Assembly: GCF_039534165.1 (NCBI RefSeq)
Contig: NZ_BAAAUX010000002.1
Location: forward strand, 1 to 64,000
DNA from: Saccharopolyspora_D taberi
GTDB taxonomy: Bacteria; Actinomycetota; Actinomycetes; Mycobacteriales; Pseudonocardiaceae
DNA length: 64,000 nt
Direction: 5' to 3'
Shown one piece after another: positions 8,425 through 15,313 of the stretch. The notes beneath the pieces are model-generated. The model saw only the letters and a list, made by a program, of their open reading frames with translations, searched no databases and was not told the DNA's origin. Within the stretch, counting starts at the first letter, position 1; each line of letters begins with the position of its first letter. Both the position numbers and the translations under genes were made by a program.

Positions 8425-9027
8425 TCAGCACCAGGCCGGGTCTGCTAGAGCCACGGGCCGGGCTCGTCGGCGGAGCCGACCGGGCCGGCCTCCGGCGGGG
8501 CGATCCAGGCCCCGGGCTCGTCGGCGGACGCTGCGGCCCCGAGCCCGTTCAACAAGGCTGCGGCCGTCAGCACGACGAGCAGCGTGATCCTGCGCAATGT
8601 GATGATCTCCTTTTTCTTCGGTTTCCTTGATTCCCGGCACGCCGTTGTGCCGGGAGCCTGAGGGGGCGCGCACGCGAGGCGCTGCGGGCGGTAGGTCCGG
8701 GTCGTGCTTGGGCCACTCCACCTGTTCGTAGTCGCTGACGATCCGCGGGCCGTCGAGCATCTGGAGTGCGGACTCATGGGTCGTGCGAGGGGTGGTCGGT
8801 TCGTTCGGGTGCGTTGAAACGCCGACCTCGACGGCGCAGACGGGGCAGATGCTCCGCCCGTCGTCCAAGGACCACAGCGGCGGAACGACGGTGACGAGGC
8901 GGTAGAGCGGCCAGCGCAGTTCGTGGCCGCAGACGGCGACCGGGGTGCGCCCGCCGTTGGCGACCGCGTGCCACAAGCCTTCGCCGGCGGGCGCGAACCA
9001 GTTGCGGAGTTTGCGGGTGTGGACCAT
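8425..9027 (-). CDS. Hypothetical protein with CxxC motif
   Basis: Start at the ATG at 9027 giving 200 residues. The first 120 or so residues look genuine: NWFAPAGEGLWHAVANGG, CGHELRW and SICPVCAVEVG, the last a zinc-knuckle-like CxxC, as in many actinobacterial mobile-element orphans. The last 55 or so residues are Arg-rich and overlap a convincing small secreted-peptide gene in another frame of the same strand, so the real C-terminus may be shorter, perhaps after a frameshift. Function unknown. Confidence 0.5.
   Translation of the reverse strand: MVHTRKLRNWFAPAGEGLWHAVANGGRTPVAVCGHELRWPLYRLVTVVPPLWSLDDGRSICPVCAVEVGVSTHPNEPTTPRTTHESALQMLDGPRIVSDYEQVEWPKHDPDLPPAAPRVRAPSGSRHNGVPGIKETEEKGDHHIAQDHAARRADGRSLVERARGRSVRRRARGLDRPAGGRPGRLRRRARPVALADPAWC
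8445..8597 (-). CDS. Small secreted peptide, 50 aa, with duplicated SADEPG-x-W motif
   Basis: TTG start at 8597 preceded by AAGGAG nine bases upstream. Residues 1-24 form a typical signal peptide (MRR, hydrophobic core, A-x-A end); the mature part is only about 26 residues and contains SADEPGAW and SADEPGPW, an internal duplication. It overlaps the 3' part of the preceding gene in a different frame. No family recognised. The signal peptide and good ribosome site argue that it is real. Confidence 0.6.
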   Translation of the reverse strand: MRRITLLVVLTAAALLNGLGAAASADEPGAWIAPPEAGPVGSADEPGPWL

Positions 9028-9171
9028 GACGTGCTCCGAGGAAGATGGGGCCTTCCTCGCGCAGGCGAAACGTGTGGAAAGACCCGCGCGGGGAAGGCTC
9101 TCGGACCGGTGCGTTTGCGACACGTAGAGCCCACCGGGGGCACACGTCGCACCGGACGAGCGGTTCCGGGG

Positions 9172-9217
9172 CCCGCCCTCGCACCGCACGGCCGGACGAA
9201 TGCGATGCGAGGGCGGG
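9172..9217 (-). terminator. GC-rich hairpin downstream of the 97-aa gene
   Basis: Perfect 11-bp inverted repeat CCCGCCCTCGC (9172-9182) and GCGAGGGCGGG (9207-9217) with a 24-base loop. It lies about 70 bases past the stop of the minus-strand gene at 9290. The rest of 9028-9289 shows no convincing gene. Confidence 0.5.
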
Positions 9218-9289
9218 TTGCTGCTCGGGTTCGTGCAGGGGCGTTGCGGGGGACGCCTCACCTGGACGCGGAGTCCCCGAGCAGCGGTC

Positions 9290-9583
9290 TTAGAAGTCCC
9301 AGTCGCGGGACGGGAGGTTGCGCTCTTCGACGACCTCTGCACAGTCCGGGCAGCGCTTGTTCACGAGCCTGCTGCGCGGTTGCTGGTCGTTTGGCGTGGC
9401 CATCGGGATCGTGATCGCGCACCCGCCGAGCGCCTTGATCGCGCTGCCGTTGATGAGCGCACCGGGCCGGATGTCCGTTGCGTGCCGAATGTTTGAACCT
9501 CGCGGGCAAATCCAGTACGCGGCGCGGTCGGTGGATGGGCCGGTAGGCGACGTGGTGGTGCTCAAGGCGGACCCGGTGGGCAT
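9290..9583 (-). CDS. Hypothetical zinc-ribbon-like protein, 97 aa
   Basis: Start at the ATG at 9583, preceded by GTGGAG six bases upstream. Cysteines in WICPRG and RCPDC near the two ends could form a zinc ribbon. The gene is divergent from the GntR regulator and lies immediately beside the 9603-9619 palindrome, so it is likely under that repressor's control, as is usual for the first gene of the lytic or transfer module in actinomycete integrative elements. Function unknown. Confidence 0.55.
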   Translation of the reverse strand: MPTGSALSTTTSPTGPSTDRAAYWICPRGSNIRHATDIRPGALINGSAIKALGGCAITIPMATPNDQQPRSRLVNKRCPDCAEVVEERNLPSRDWDF

Positions 9584-9602
9584 TGCTAACTCCACTCGTT
9601 CT

Positions 9603-9619
9603 ACTCGTCTGAGACGAGT
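9603..9619. promoter_or_regulatory. Candidate operator of the element's GntR repressor
   Basis: ACTCGTCTGAGACGAGT: perfect 7-bp arms around TGA, in the divergent region between the 97-aa gene and the GntR gene. An extra half-site ACTCGT lies just upstream at 9595-9600. Position and symmetry suit a dimeric GntR/HutC repressor; binding itself is inference. Confidence 0.6.
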
Positions 9620-9714
9620 GATACCTTAAGCGCCGAGATCGAGTTTTGGCAAGCGATCTAGAAGTGGAATCATGGGAGCCAGGCAGGACGACCCAGACGT
9701 GTGAGAGGTGCCGA

Positions 9715-10458
9715 ATGAACGCAACGGCCCGCTACCGGGAGATCGCGGACGTGCTCCGCAACGAGATCAACTCGGAGGTCTGGGGTGTCGGCGACAAGCT
9801 GCCCGCAGAGCCCGAGCTGATCGCGCGGTTCAGCGCATCGCGCACGACGATTCGACAGGCTCTCGCCGAGCTTCGCGACGCCGGTCTGGTGCACATGCGA
9901 CATGGCGTTGGAGTGTTTGTGTCACCACCACGGGTAGTGAAGCGGCTTGACTCGCGTGATCGTCTGTCGCGGGCCCGCCGTCAGCGCAATGAAGGCGCGT
10001 TTCTCGCGGAAGCAGCGAACCAAGGCTTCACGCCGTCGTCGAGTGTGCGGGTGTGGTTCGAGCCCGCACAGGACTTGGCCAAGCTGTTCGGGATCGGAGA
10101 GGCTGACGAGTTGACCGTGCGCGACCGCGTGATGCGCGCCGACGGGCACCCGGTGATGCTTGCCGTTTCCCGACTGCCTCGTGAGATCACCCGTGGAACC
10201 GTGCTCGAAGAGGTCGATACTGGACCGGGCGGCACGCTCGCTCGTCTGGAAGAACTGGGCTTTGATCTGGCCTCCCACGAAGAGATCGTCGGCGCTCGGA
10301 TGCCCGACGCGAACGAGAAGCAGCTGCTCGATCTCGGCAGCGGGCCGGTACTCACCGTGCAGCGGCGTACTTACAGCGGTGATCGCGTCATCGAGGTCAA
10401 CGACATGGTCATGTCCGGTGCTGGCTACGAACTGCGCTACGCCTGGGACGCCGACTGA
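9715..10458 (+). CDS. GntR-family (HutC/UTRA) transcriptional regulator
   Basis: 247 residues from the ATG at 9715 (GAGAGG upstream); the frame is open to 9646 but that part has no conserved sequence. Winged helix at residues 1-70 (RYREIADVLRNEI, LPAEPELIARFSASRTTIRQALAELRDAGLV), then a UTRA ligand-binding domain with LPREI and GPVLTVQRRTY. Regulators of this type (KorSA/TraR-like) control excision and transfer genes in Streptomyces plasmids and integrative elements. It sits just before the integrase remnant. Confidence 0.85.
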   Translation: MNATARYREIADVLRNEINSEVWGVGDKLPAEPELIARFSASRTTIRQALAELRDAGLVHMRHGVGVFVSPPRVVKRLDSRDRLSRARRQRNEGAFLAEAANQGFTPSSSVRVWFEPAQDLAKLFGIGEADELTVRDRVMRADGHPVMLAVSRLPREITRGTVLEEVDTGPGGTLARLEELGFDLASHEEIVGARMPDANEKQLLDLGSGPVLTVQRRTYSGDRVIEVNDMVMSGAGYELRYAWDAD

Positions 10459-10487
10459 TCACGTCCCTTTGAGGTGGCTCCGTCTAG

Positions 10488-10805
10488 GACTACCGGACGG
10501 GCCTGTTGTCAGGCAGGGTGTTCACCGGCGAGCGCGGAGCGCCGCTGAATCCGCCTCGGGGCCTCTGCTGGCTCCGTGTCATCGCTAATGACGCGGGGCT
10601 GCTGCCGATCCGGCTGCACGACCTGCGGCACTGCGCGGCGACCTTCGCCCTCACAGCCGGGACGGACATCAAGGTCGTGCAGGCGATGCTCGGTCACAAG
10701 AACCAGAGCAACACCGCCGACATCTACACCTCGGTCCTGCCCGAGGTGGCCTTCGAGGCGGCCGAGCGGACCGCCGCGCTCATCCCCCGGTCGAGCAACC
10801 GGTAA
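10488..10805 (+). pseudogene. int: Tyrosine integrase, C-terminal fragment
   Basis: About 100 residues equal to the last third of a phage/AICE tyrosine recombinase: VFTGERGAPL, LHDLRHCAATF (second catalytic Arg), LGHKNQSNTADIYTSV (His and nucleophile Tyr). A stop codon at 10485-10487 closes the frame upstream, so the DNA-binding domain and first catalytic Arg are missing and no intact 5' part is found in the window. The 3' end points at the right att repeat 120 bp away. Loss of the N-terminal part means the element cannot excise by itself. Confidence 0.85.
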
Positions 10806-10851
10806 CCGTGCGGTCTCGTTGGGTCATGGCTGTCCTTGTGCGGGATCGGTC

Positions 10852-10871
10852 GTGTCATATTCGTGTCGCAC
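10852..10871 (+). repeat. Imperfect direct repeat near right end (possible integrase arm site)
   Basis: GTGTCATATTCGTGTCGCAC, 16 of 20 bases shared with 6614-6633. It lies 53 bases from the right att repeat. No gene is seen between the integrase fragment and this repeat's downstream att core. Confidence 0.45.
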
Positions 10872-10924
10872 CGCGATCTTGAGGCGAGTCGACCAAGAGA
10901 ACCGCAGGCCCCTACCCGACCGAA

Positions 10925-10959
10925 TGATCAACCCCGTTGCTTCCACCTTAAGCGGATGT
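10925..10959 (+). repeat. Right attachment-site repeat (attR core)
   Basis: 35 bp identical to 6460-6494. It ends 74 bases upstream of the MHS transporter ATG, so the element lies in or next to that gene's promoter region. Confidence 0.85.
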
Positions 10960-11033
10960 AAAGGAGTCCCGTCCGTTCTTGTTGCGGGCCGTGCGCGCCA
11001 GCACTGTGAGTCCGTTCACGTGAAGGAGGACTC

Positions 11034-12341
11034 ATGTCAGCTGAGTTGGCAGTGCGGCCGACCGGGCGGACCGGGGAGCGCCGGGTGGTGGCCAACGTCG
11101 TCCGGGGATCGGTCGGCAACCTGATCGAGTGGTACGACTGGTACGCCTACACCGCGTTCAGCGTGTACTTCGCGTCGGCGTTCTTCCCCAAGGGCAACCC
11201 GACCGCGCAGCTGCTCAACACCGCGGGCGTGTTCGCGATCGGCTTCCTGATGCGCCCCCTCGGCGGCTGGATGCTCGGCCGCTACGCCGACCGCTTCGGC
11301 AGGCGCGCCGCGCTGACCTTGTCGGTGACGCTGATGGCGGCCGGTTCGCTGGTCATCGCGCTCACCCCGACCTACGGCTCGATCGGCATGCTCGCCCCGG
11401 TCCTGCTGGTGGCCGCCCGGCTGGTGCAGGGCATCTCGGTCGGCGGCGAGTACTCGACCTCGGCGACCTACCTCTCCGAGGTCGCCTCCAAGGGCCGCCG
11501 CGGCTTCTACTCCAGCTTCCAGTACGTGACGCTGGTGGCGGGCCAGCTCACCGCGCTCGGCGTGCAGATCGTGCTACAGCAGCTGCTGACCAGCGAGCAG
11601 ATGTCGGAGTGGGGCTGGCGGATCCCGTTCGTCATCGGCGCGGTGGGCGCGCTGGTCGTAATGTGGCTGCGCCGCGGCATGGACGAGACCGAGAGCTACC
11701 GGCAGCAGGCCGAGTCCGGCTCGCGGCAGCGGGGCACCGTGCGAGCGCTGCTCCAGCACCCGAAGGAATGCCTGCTCGTGGTCGGCCTGACCCTCGGCGG
11801 CACGGTCGCGTTCTACACCTACACCACGTACCTGCAGAAGTTCATGGTCAACACCGCGGGCATGGACAAGGCCACGGTCGCCTGGATCAACTTCTTCGCC
11901 CTGCTGGCGTTCCTGGTGCTGCAGCCGCTGGCGGGCGCGCTGTCGGACCGCGTCGGGCGTCGCAAGCTGCTGCTGGGCTTCGGCATCGCCGGAACCGTGC
12001 TGACCGTTCCGCTGCTCACCGTCCTGAGCACCACCACGGACCCGGTGGTGGCGTTCCTGCTGATGTTCGCCGGGCTGGCCATCGTCACCGGCTACACCTC
12101 GATCAACGCCATCGTGAAGGCCGAGCTGTTCCCCACCAACATCCGCGCGCTCGGGGTCGGCCTGCCCTACGCGCTGACGGTGGCGATCTTCGGCGGGACC
12201 GCGGAGCTGATCGCGCTGTGGCTGAAGCTGGCGGGCAACGAGCCGGTGTTCTATTGGTACGTGTCAGGATGCGTGCTGGTCTCCCTGGTCGTGTACGCGC
12301 TGATGCGGGAGACCTCGCAGAGCTCGCCGCTGGAGGACTGA
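11034..12341 (+). CDS. MHS-family MFS transporter (KgtP/dicarboxylate-like)
   Basis: 435 residues, 12 predicted membrane helices. Metabolite:H+ symporter signatures are clear: GNLIEWYDWYAY at helix 1, RPLGGWMLGRYADRFGRR between helices 2 and 3, and VGGEYSTSATYLSE in helix 5. Strong GGAGGA site upstream. It heads an operon with a two-component system and a TAXI binding protein; the near neighbour gdh makes 2-oxoglutarate. A dicarboxylate or 2-oxoacid substrate is likely but not proven. Confidence 0.88.
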   Translation: MSAELAVRPTGRTGERRVVANVVRGSVGNLIEWYDWYAYTAFSVYFASAFFPKGNPTAQLLNTAGVFAIGFLMRPLGGWMLGRYADRFGRRAALTLSVTLMAAGSLVIALTPTYGSIGMLAPVLLVAARLVQGISVGGEYSTSATYLSEVASKGRRGFYSSFQYVTLVAGQLTALGVQIVLQQLLTSEQMSEWGWRIPFVIGAVGALVVMWLRRGMDETESYRQQAESGSRQRGTVRALLQHPKECLLVVGLTLGGTVAFYTYTTYLQKFMVNTAGMDKATVAWINFFALLAFLVLQPLAGALSDRVGRRKLLLGFGIAGTVLTVPLLTVLSTTTDPVVAFLLMFAGLAIVTGYTSINAIVKAELFPTNIRALGVGLPYALTVAIFGGTAELIALWLKLAGNEPVFYWYVSGCVLVSLVVYALMRETSQSSPLED

Positions 12342-12351
12342 GGAGGTGGCC

Positions 12352-13008
12352 GTGCGCGTGCTGCTCGTCGAGGACGACGACGGCGTCGCCGACGCCCTCG
12401 TGGACGTCCTGGCCGCGCACGGCCACCAGCCCACCCGGGTCGCCCGCGGCGCGGACGCGCTGACCCGCCACCGCGAGCACGACCTGCTGCTGCTCGACCT
12501 CGGCCTGCCCGACGTCGACGGCCTGGACCTGCTGCGCAAGCTCCGCAAGGTCGCCTCGACGCCGGTCATCGTGCTCACCGCGCGCGGTGAGGAGCGCACC
12601 GTGGTGCGCGGGCTGCGCTCCGGCGCCGACGACTACCTGGTCAAGCCGGTGCGGATGGCCGAGCTGCTGGCCCGCATCGACGTGGTCACCCGGCGGCACA
12701 ACGCGGTCGCCGAGGCGGGCGAGGTGGTCACCGCCGGGGACGTGCGGGTGGACCTGCGGACCCGCCGCGTCCGGGTCGCCGACCGGGACGTGGAGCTCAC
12801 GCCGAAGGAGTTCGACGTGCTGGCGGTGCTGGCCGGGCAGGCGGGCACCGCGGTGAGCAGGCAGCGGCTGATGGACGAGGTGTGGGGCGACGCCTACCTG
12901 GCGATCTCGCGGTCGCTGGACGTGCACATCGCCCAGCTGCGGTCCAAGCTCGACCGGCCCGACCTGCTGGTCACGATCCGCGGTTTCGGCTACCGCTTCG
13001 GGGAGTAG
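12352..13008 (+). CDS. OmpR-family response regulator
   Basis: 218 residues from the GTG at 12352, chosen because AGGAGG sits five bases upstream; a GTG at 12346 lies inside that site. Receiver domain with acidic pocket EDD, phosphoacceptor Asp in LLLLDLGLPDVDG and Lys in YLVKPVR; C-terminal winged helix ending LVTIRGFGYRFGE. Ten bases after the transporter stop; pairs with the downstream kinase. Confidence 0.92.
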   Translation: MRVLLVEDDDGVADALVDVLAAHGHQPTRVARGADALTRHREHDLLLLDLGLPDVDGLDLLRKLRKVASTPVIVLTARGEERTVVRGLRSGADDYLVKPVRMAELLARIDVVTRRHNAVAEAGEVVTAGDVRVDLRTRRVRVADRDVELTPKEFDVLAVLAGQAGTAVSRQRLMDEVWGDAYLAISRSLDVHIAQLRSKLDRPDLLVTIRGFGYRFGE

Positions 13009-13010
13009 CG

Positions 13011-14393
13011 GTGCGCAGGCGGCTGCTGCTGGTGCTGCTGACCTTCTCGATCGCGGCGGTGGCGGCGTTCGCCGCGCCGCTGCTGGCGGTCACCGCCACC
13101 GAGCGCACCCAGCAGCTGGTGCTGGCCCGCACCGCCGACCTGGACCGCTTCGCCGAGCTGGCCGACCACGCCAGCGCCACCGGCGACCCGGCCCAGCTGA
13201 TCGCCGAGGCGAACCGCTACACGCGGCTTTACGGAGAACCGCTGGTGGTCGTCGACACCGAGCGGCGGCCGGTGGCCGAGACCGGCGGGCTCCGGGCCGC
13301 CGCGGTCGCGGGCGCGGTCGACCAGGCGTTGCGCAACGAGCCGCCCGGCCCGGTCGCCGCGCTGCGCCCGTGGTCGACCCAGGACGTGATCCGGCACCGC
13401 CCGGTGGGCAGCGGAACCCGGGTGACCGGCGCGGTGGTGCTCCGGGTGTCGGTGGACCGGGCCGCGCGGGACATCGCGGGGCAGTGGGCGATGATCGCGC
13501 TCGGCGCGGTGAGCGCGCTGGTCGCCTGCGGTGTGCTCGCGCTGGTGGTGGCGCGGTGGATCCTGCGCCCGCTGGGCGAGCTGGAGACCGGGGTGCGGGA
13601 GGTCGCGGCCGGTTCGCGCCGGGCCCGGGTCGCCGTCGACGCCGGACCGCCGGAACTGCGGGAACTGGCCGCGCTGTTCAACCGGATGTCGGCGTCGGTG
13701 GCCGAGGCCGAGGCGCAGCAGCGCCGGATGGTCGCCGACGCCTCGCACCAGCTGCGCAACCCGATGGCCGCGCTGCGGCTGCGGGTGGACGCCCTGGAGC
13801 GCCGGATCCGGCCGGAGGGCATGGCCAACTACCGGTCCACAGTGGACGAGGTGGAGCGGCTGGAGGCGCTGCTGGACCGGCTGCTCGAACTGGCCACCGC
13901 CGACCGCGCGCGGGCCGGGGGAGCCGACCGCTGCGACCCGCACCCGGTGGTCGCCGACCGGGTCTCGGCCTGGCGGCCCGCCGCCGAGGACGCCGGGATC
14001 GAACTGGTCCGCTCCGGCCCGCCCGCGCTGCGCGTGCCGGTCCGCTGCACCGCCGACGAACTCGCGCAGGTCCTCGACGTCCTGCTGGACAACGCCGTGA
14101 AGTACGCGGGCAGCGGCGCCGAGGTGACCGTCGCCGAGGAGACCGGTCAGCACGGCTACCGGGTGCGGGTCGAGGACACCGGTCCCGGCCTGACCGCCGA
14201 CGAGCGCGGCCTGGCCACCGGCCGGTTCTGGCGCGCCGACCGGCACCGGGGAAGCCGCGGAACCGGGCTGGGCCTGGCGATCGCGGACCGGCTGGTGACG
14301 GCCCGGGGAGGTGCGCTGCGCATCGGATCGGTCCGGCCGCACGGGCTCTCGGTCGCGGTGGAACTCCCGCTGGCGGAAGGAGAACTGCCATGA
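13011..14393 (+). CDS. Two-component sensor histidine kinase
   Basis: 460 residues from the GTG at 13011, two bases past the regulator stop. Membrane helix at residues 2-24, extracytoplasmic sensor region of about 130 residues, second helix (MIALGAVSALVACGVLAL), HAMP, phosphoacceptor His in DASHQLRNPMAALRLR, N-box DNAVKYA, G-boxes DTGPGL and GTGLGLAIA. Typical PhoR/MprB-like arrangement. Overlaps the TAXI gene by ATGA, suggesting that the binding protein presents a ligand to its sensor domain. Confidence 0.92.
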   Translation: MRRRLLLVLLTFSIAAVAAFAAPLLAVTATERTQQLVLARTADLDRFAELADHASATGDPAQLIAEANRYTRLYGEPLVVVDTERRPVAETGGLRAAAVAGAVDQALRNEPPGPVAALRPWSTQDVIRHRPVGSGTRVTGAVVLRVSVDRAARDIAGQWAMIALGAVSALVACGVLALVVARWILRPLGELETGVREVAAGSRRARVAVDAGPPELRELAALFNRMSASVAEAEAQQRRMVADASHQLRNPMAALRLRVDALERRIRPEGMANYRSTVDEVERLEALLDRLLELATADRARAGGADRCDPHPVVADRVSAWRPAAEDAGIELVRSGPPALRVPVRCTADELAQVLDVLLDNAVKYAGSGAEVTVAEETGQHGYRVRVEDTGPGLTADERGLATGRFWRADRHRGSRGTGLGLAIADRLVTARGGALRIGSVRPHGLSVAVELPLAEGELP

Positions 14394-15313
14394 CCCTGAC
14401 CCGGCGCGCGCTGTTCGGCCTGGGCCTGGGCGGCCTGCTGGCCGGATGCACCGCGGGCGCGCCCGAGCACCCCGTGCGCATCGCGGCGGGGGAGCGCGGC
14501 GGCTTCTACTCGGAGTTCGCGAAGCTCCTCGCCGACGCGCTGGCCGCGGCCCGTCCCGGCCTGCGGCCGGAGGCGATCGACACCGAGGGCAGCGTCGCCA
14601 ACGCCGAGCTGCTGCGCGACGGCCGCGCCGAACTCGGCCTGCTGCTGGCCGACGCGGCCACCGCCGCACCCGGCGGAGGGCTCGGCCCGCCGGTCGAGGT
14701 CCGGGCGCTGGGGCGGGTGTACGAGAACTACGTGCAGCTGGTCGTCCTGGCCGACAGCCCGATCCAGCGGCTGGCGGACCTGGCGGGCCGCGCGGTGTCG
14801 CTGGGCGCGCCGAAGTCGGGCAGCACGTTCTTCGGCGCCCGCCTGCTCGCCCGCGCCGGGCTCACCGTCCGGACCGAGACGCTGCCGCTGGAGGGCGCGG
14901 TGCACGCCCTCGAAACCGGCCGCATCGACGCCTTCCTGTGGTCCGGCGGGGTGCCGACGCCGTCGCTGCGCGCGCTCGACGAGCGGACCGGCATCCGGCT
15001 GGTCCCGCTCGACGCGTCGGTGGCGGGGCTGTGCGTGGAGTCGACCTGCGAGCAGGTGTGGATCCCGCCGGGCGCGTACCGGCGCACCGCCCGCGTCCCG
15101 ACGGTCGGGGTCGCGAACCTCCTGGTGTGCACGCCGGAACTGCCCGACGACCTGGCCGCGACGGTCGTGCGCGTGCTCGCGACCCGCGCCGCGCAGCTGG
15201 TGCCGCAGCAGGCGGTGGGCACCCAGTTCCTCGACGTGCGCACGCTGATCGGGACCGGCGCGGTGCCGCTGCACCCCGGTGCCGAGCTGGCCTACCGGGA
15301 GCTGCACGGCTGA
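14390..15313 (+). CDS. TAXI-family solute-binding lipoprotein (orphan TRAP component)
   Basis: 307 residues with RR near the N-terminus, lipobox LLAGC, then IAAGERGGFYSEFAKLLADAL, TEGSVANAELLRDGRAELGLLLAD, the TAXI/NMT1-like fold, and a GSTFFGARLL ligand loop. TRAP transporters normally also encode DctQM membrane subunits; none occurs here. Start codon overlaps the kinase stop (ATGA). Such orphan proteins may act as extracytoplasmic sensors for the adjacent kinase or pass ligand to the MHS carrier; this is inference. Confidence 0.85.
   Translation: MTLTRRALFGLGLGGLLAGCTAGAPEHPVRIAAGERGGFYSEFAKLLADALAAARPGLRPEAIDTEGSVANAELLRDGRAELGLLLADAATAAPGGGLGPPVEVRALGRVYENYVQLVVLADSPIQRLADLAGRAVSLGAPKSGSTFFGARLLARAGLTVRTETLPLEGAVHALETGRIDAFLWSGGVPTPSLRALDERTGIRLVPLDASVAGLCVESTCEQVWIPPGAYRRTARVPTVGVANLLVCTPELPDDLAATVVRVLATRAAQLVPQQAVGTQFLDVRTLIGTGAVPLHPGAELAYRELHG

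Larger units (their letters stand above)
6460..10959. mobile_element. Degenerate integrative element (AICE/phage-like remnant), about 4.5 kb
   Basis: Bounded by perfect 35-bp direct repeats (6460-6494 and 10925-10959), read as attL and attR. Inside are a deaminase toxin, an immunity-like gene, several small orphan genes, a GntR/UTRA regulator and the C-terminal fragment of a tyrosine integrase whose 3' end faces the right repeat, the normal int-att arrangement. No replication, excision or transfer genes remain, so it is probably immobile. It splits the intergenic region between gdh and the MHS transporter. Base composition inside looks visibly less GC-rich than the flanks. Confidence 0.8.
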
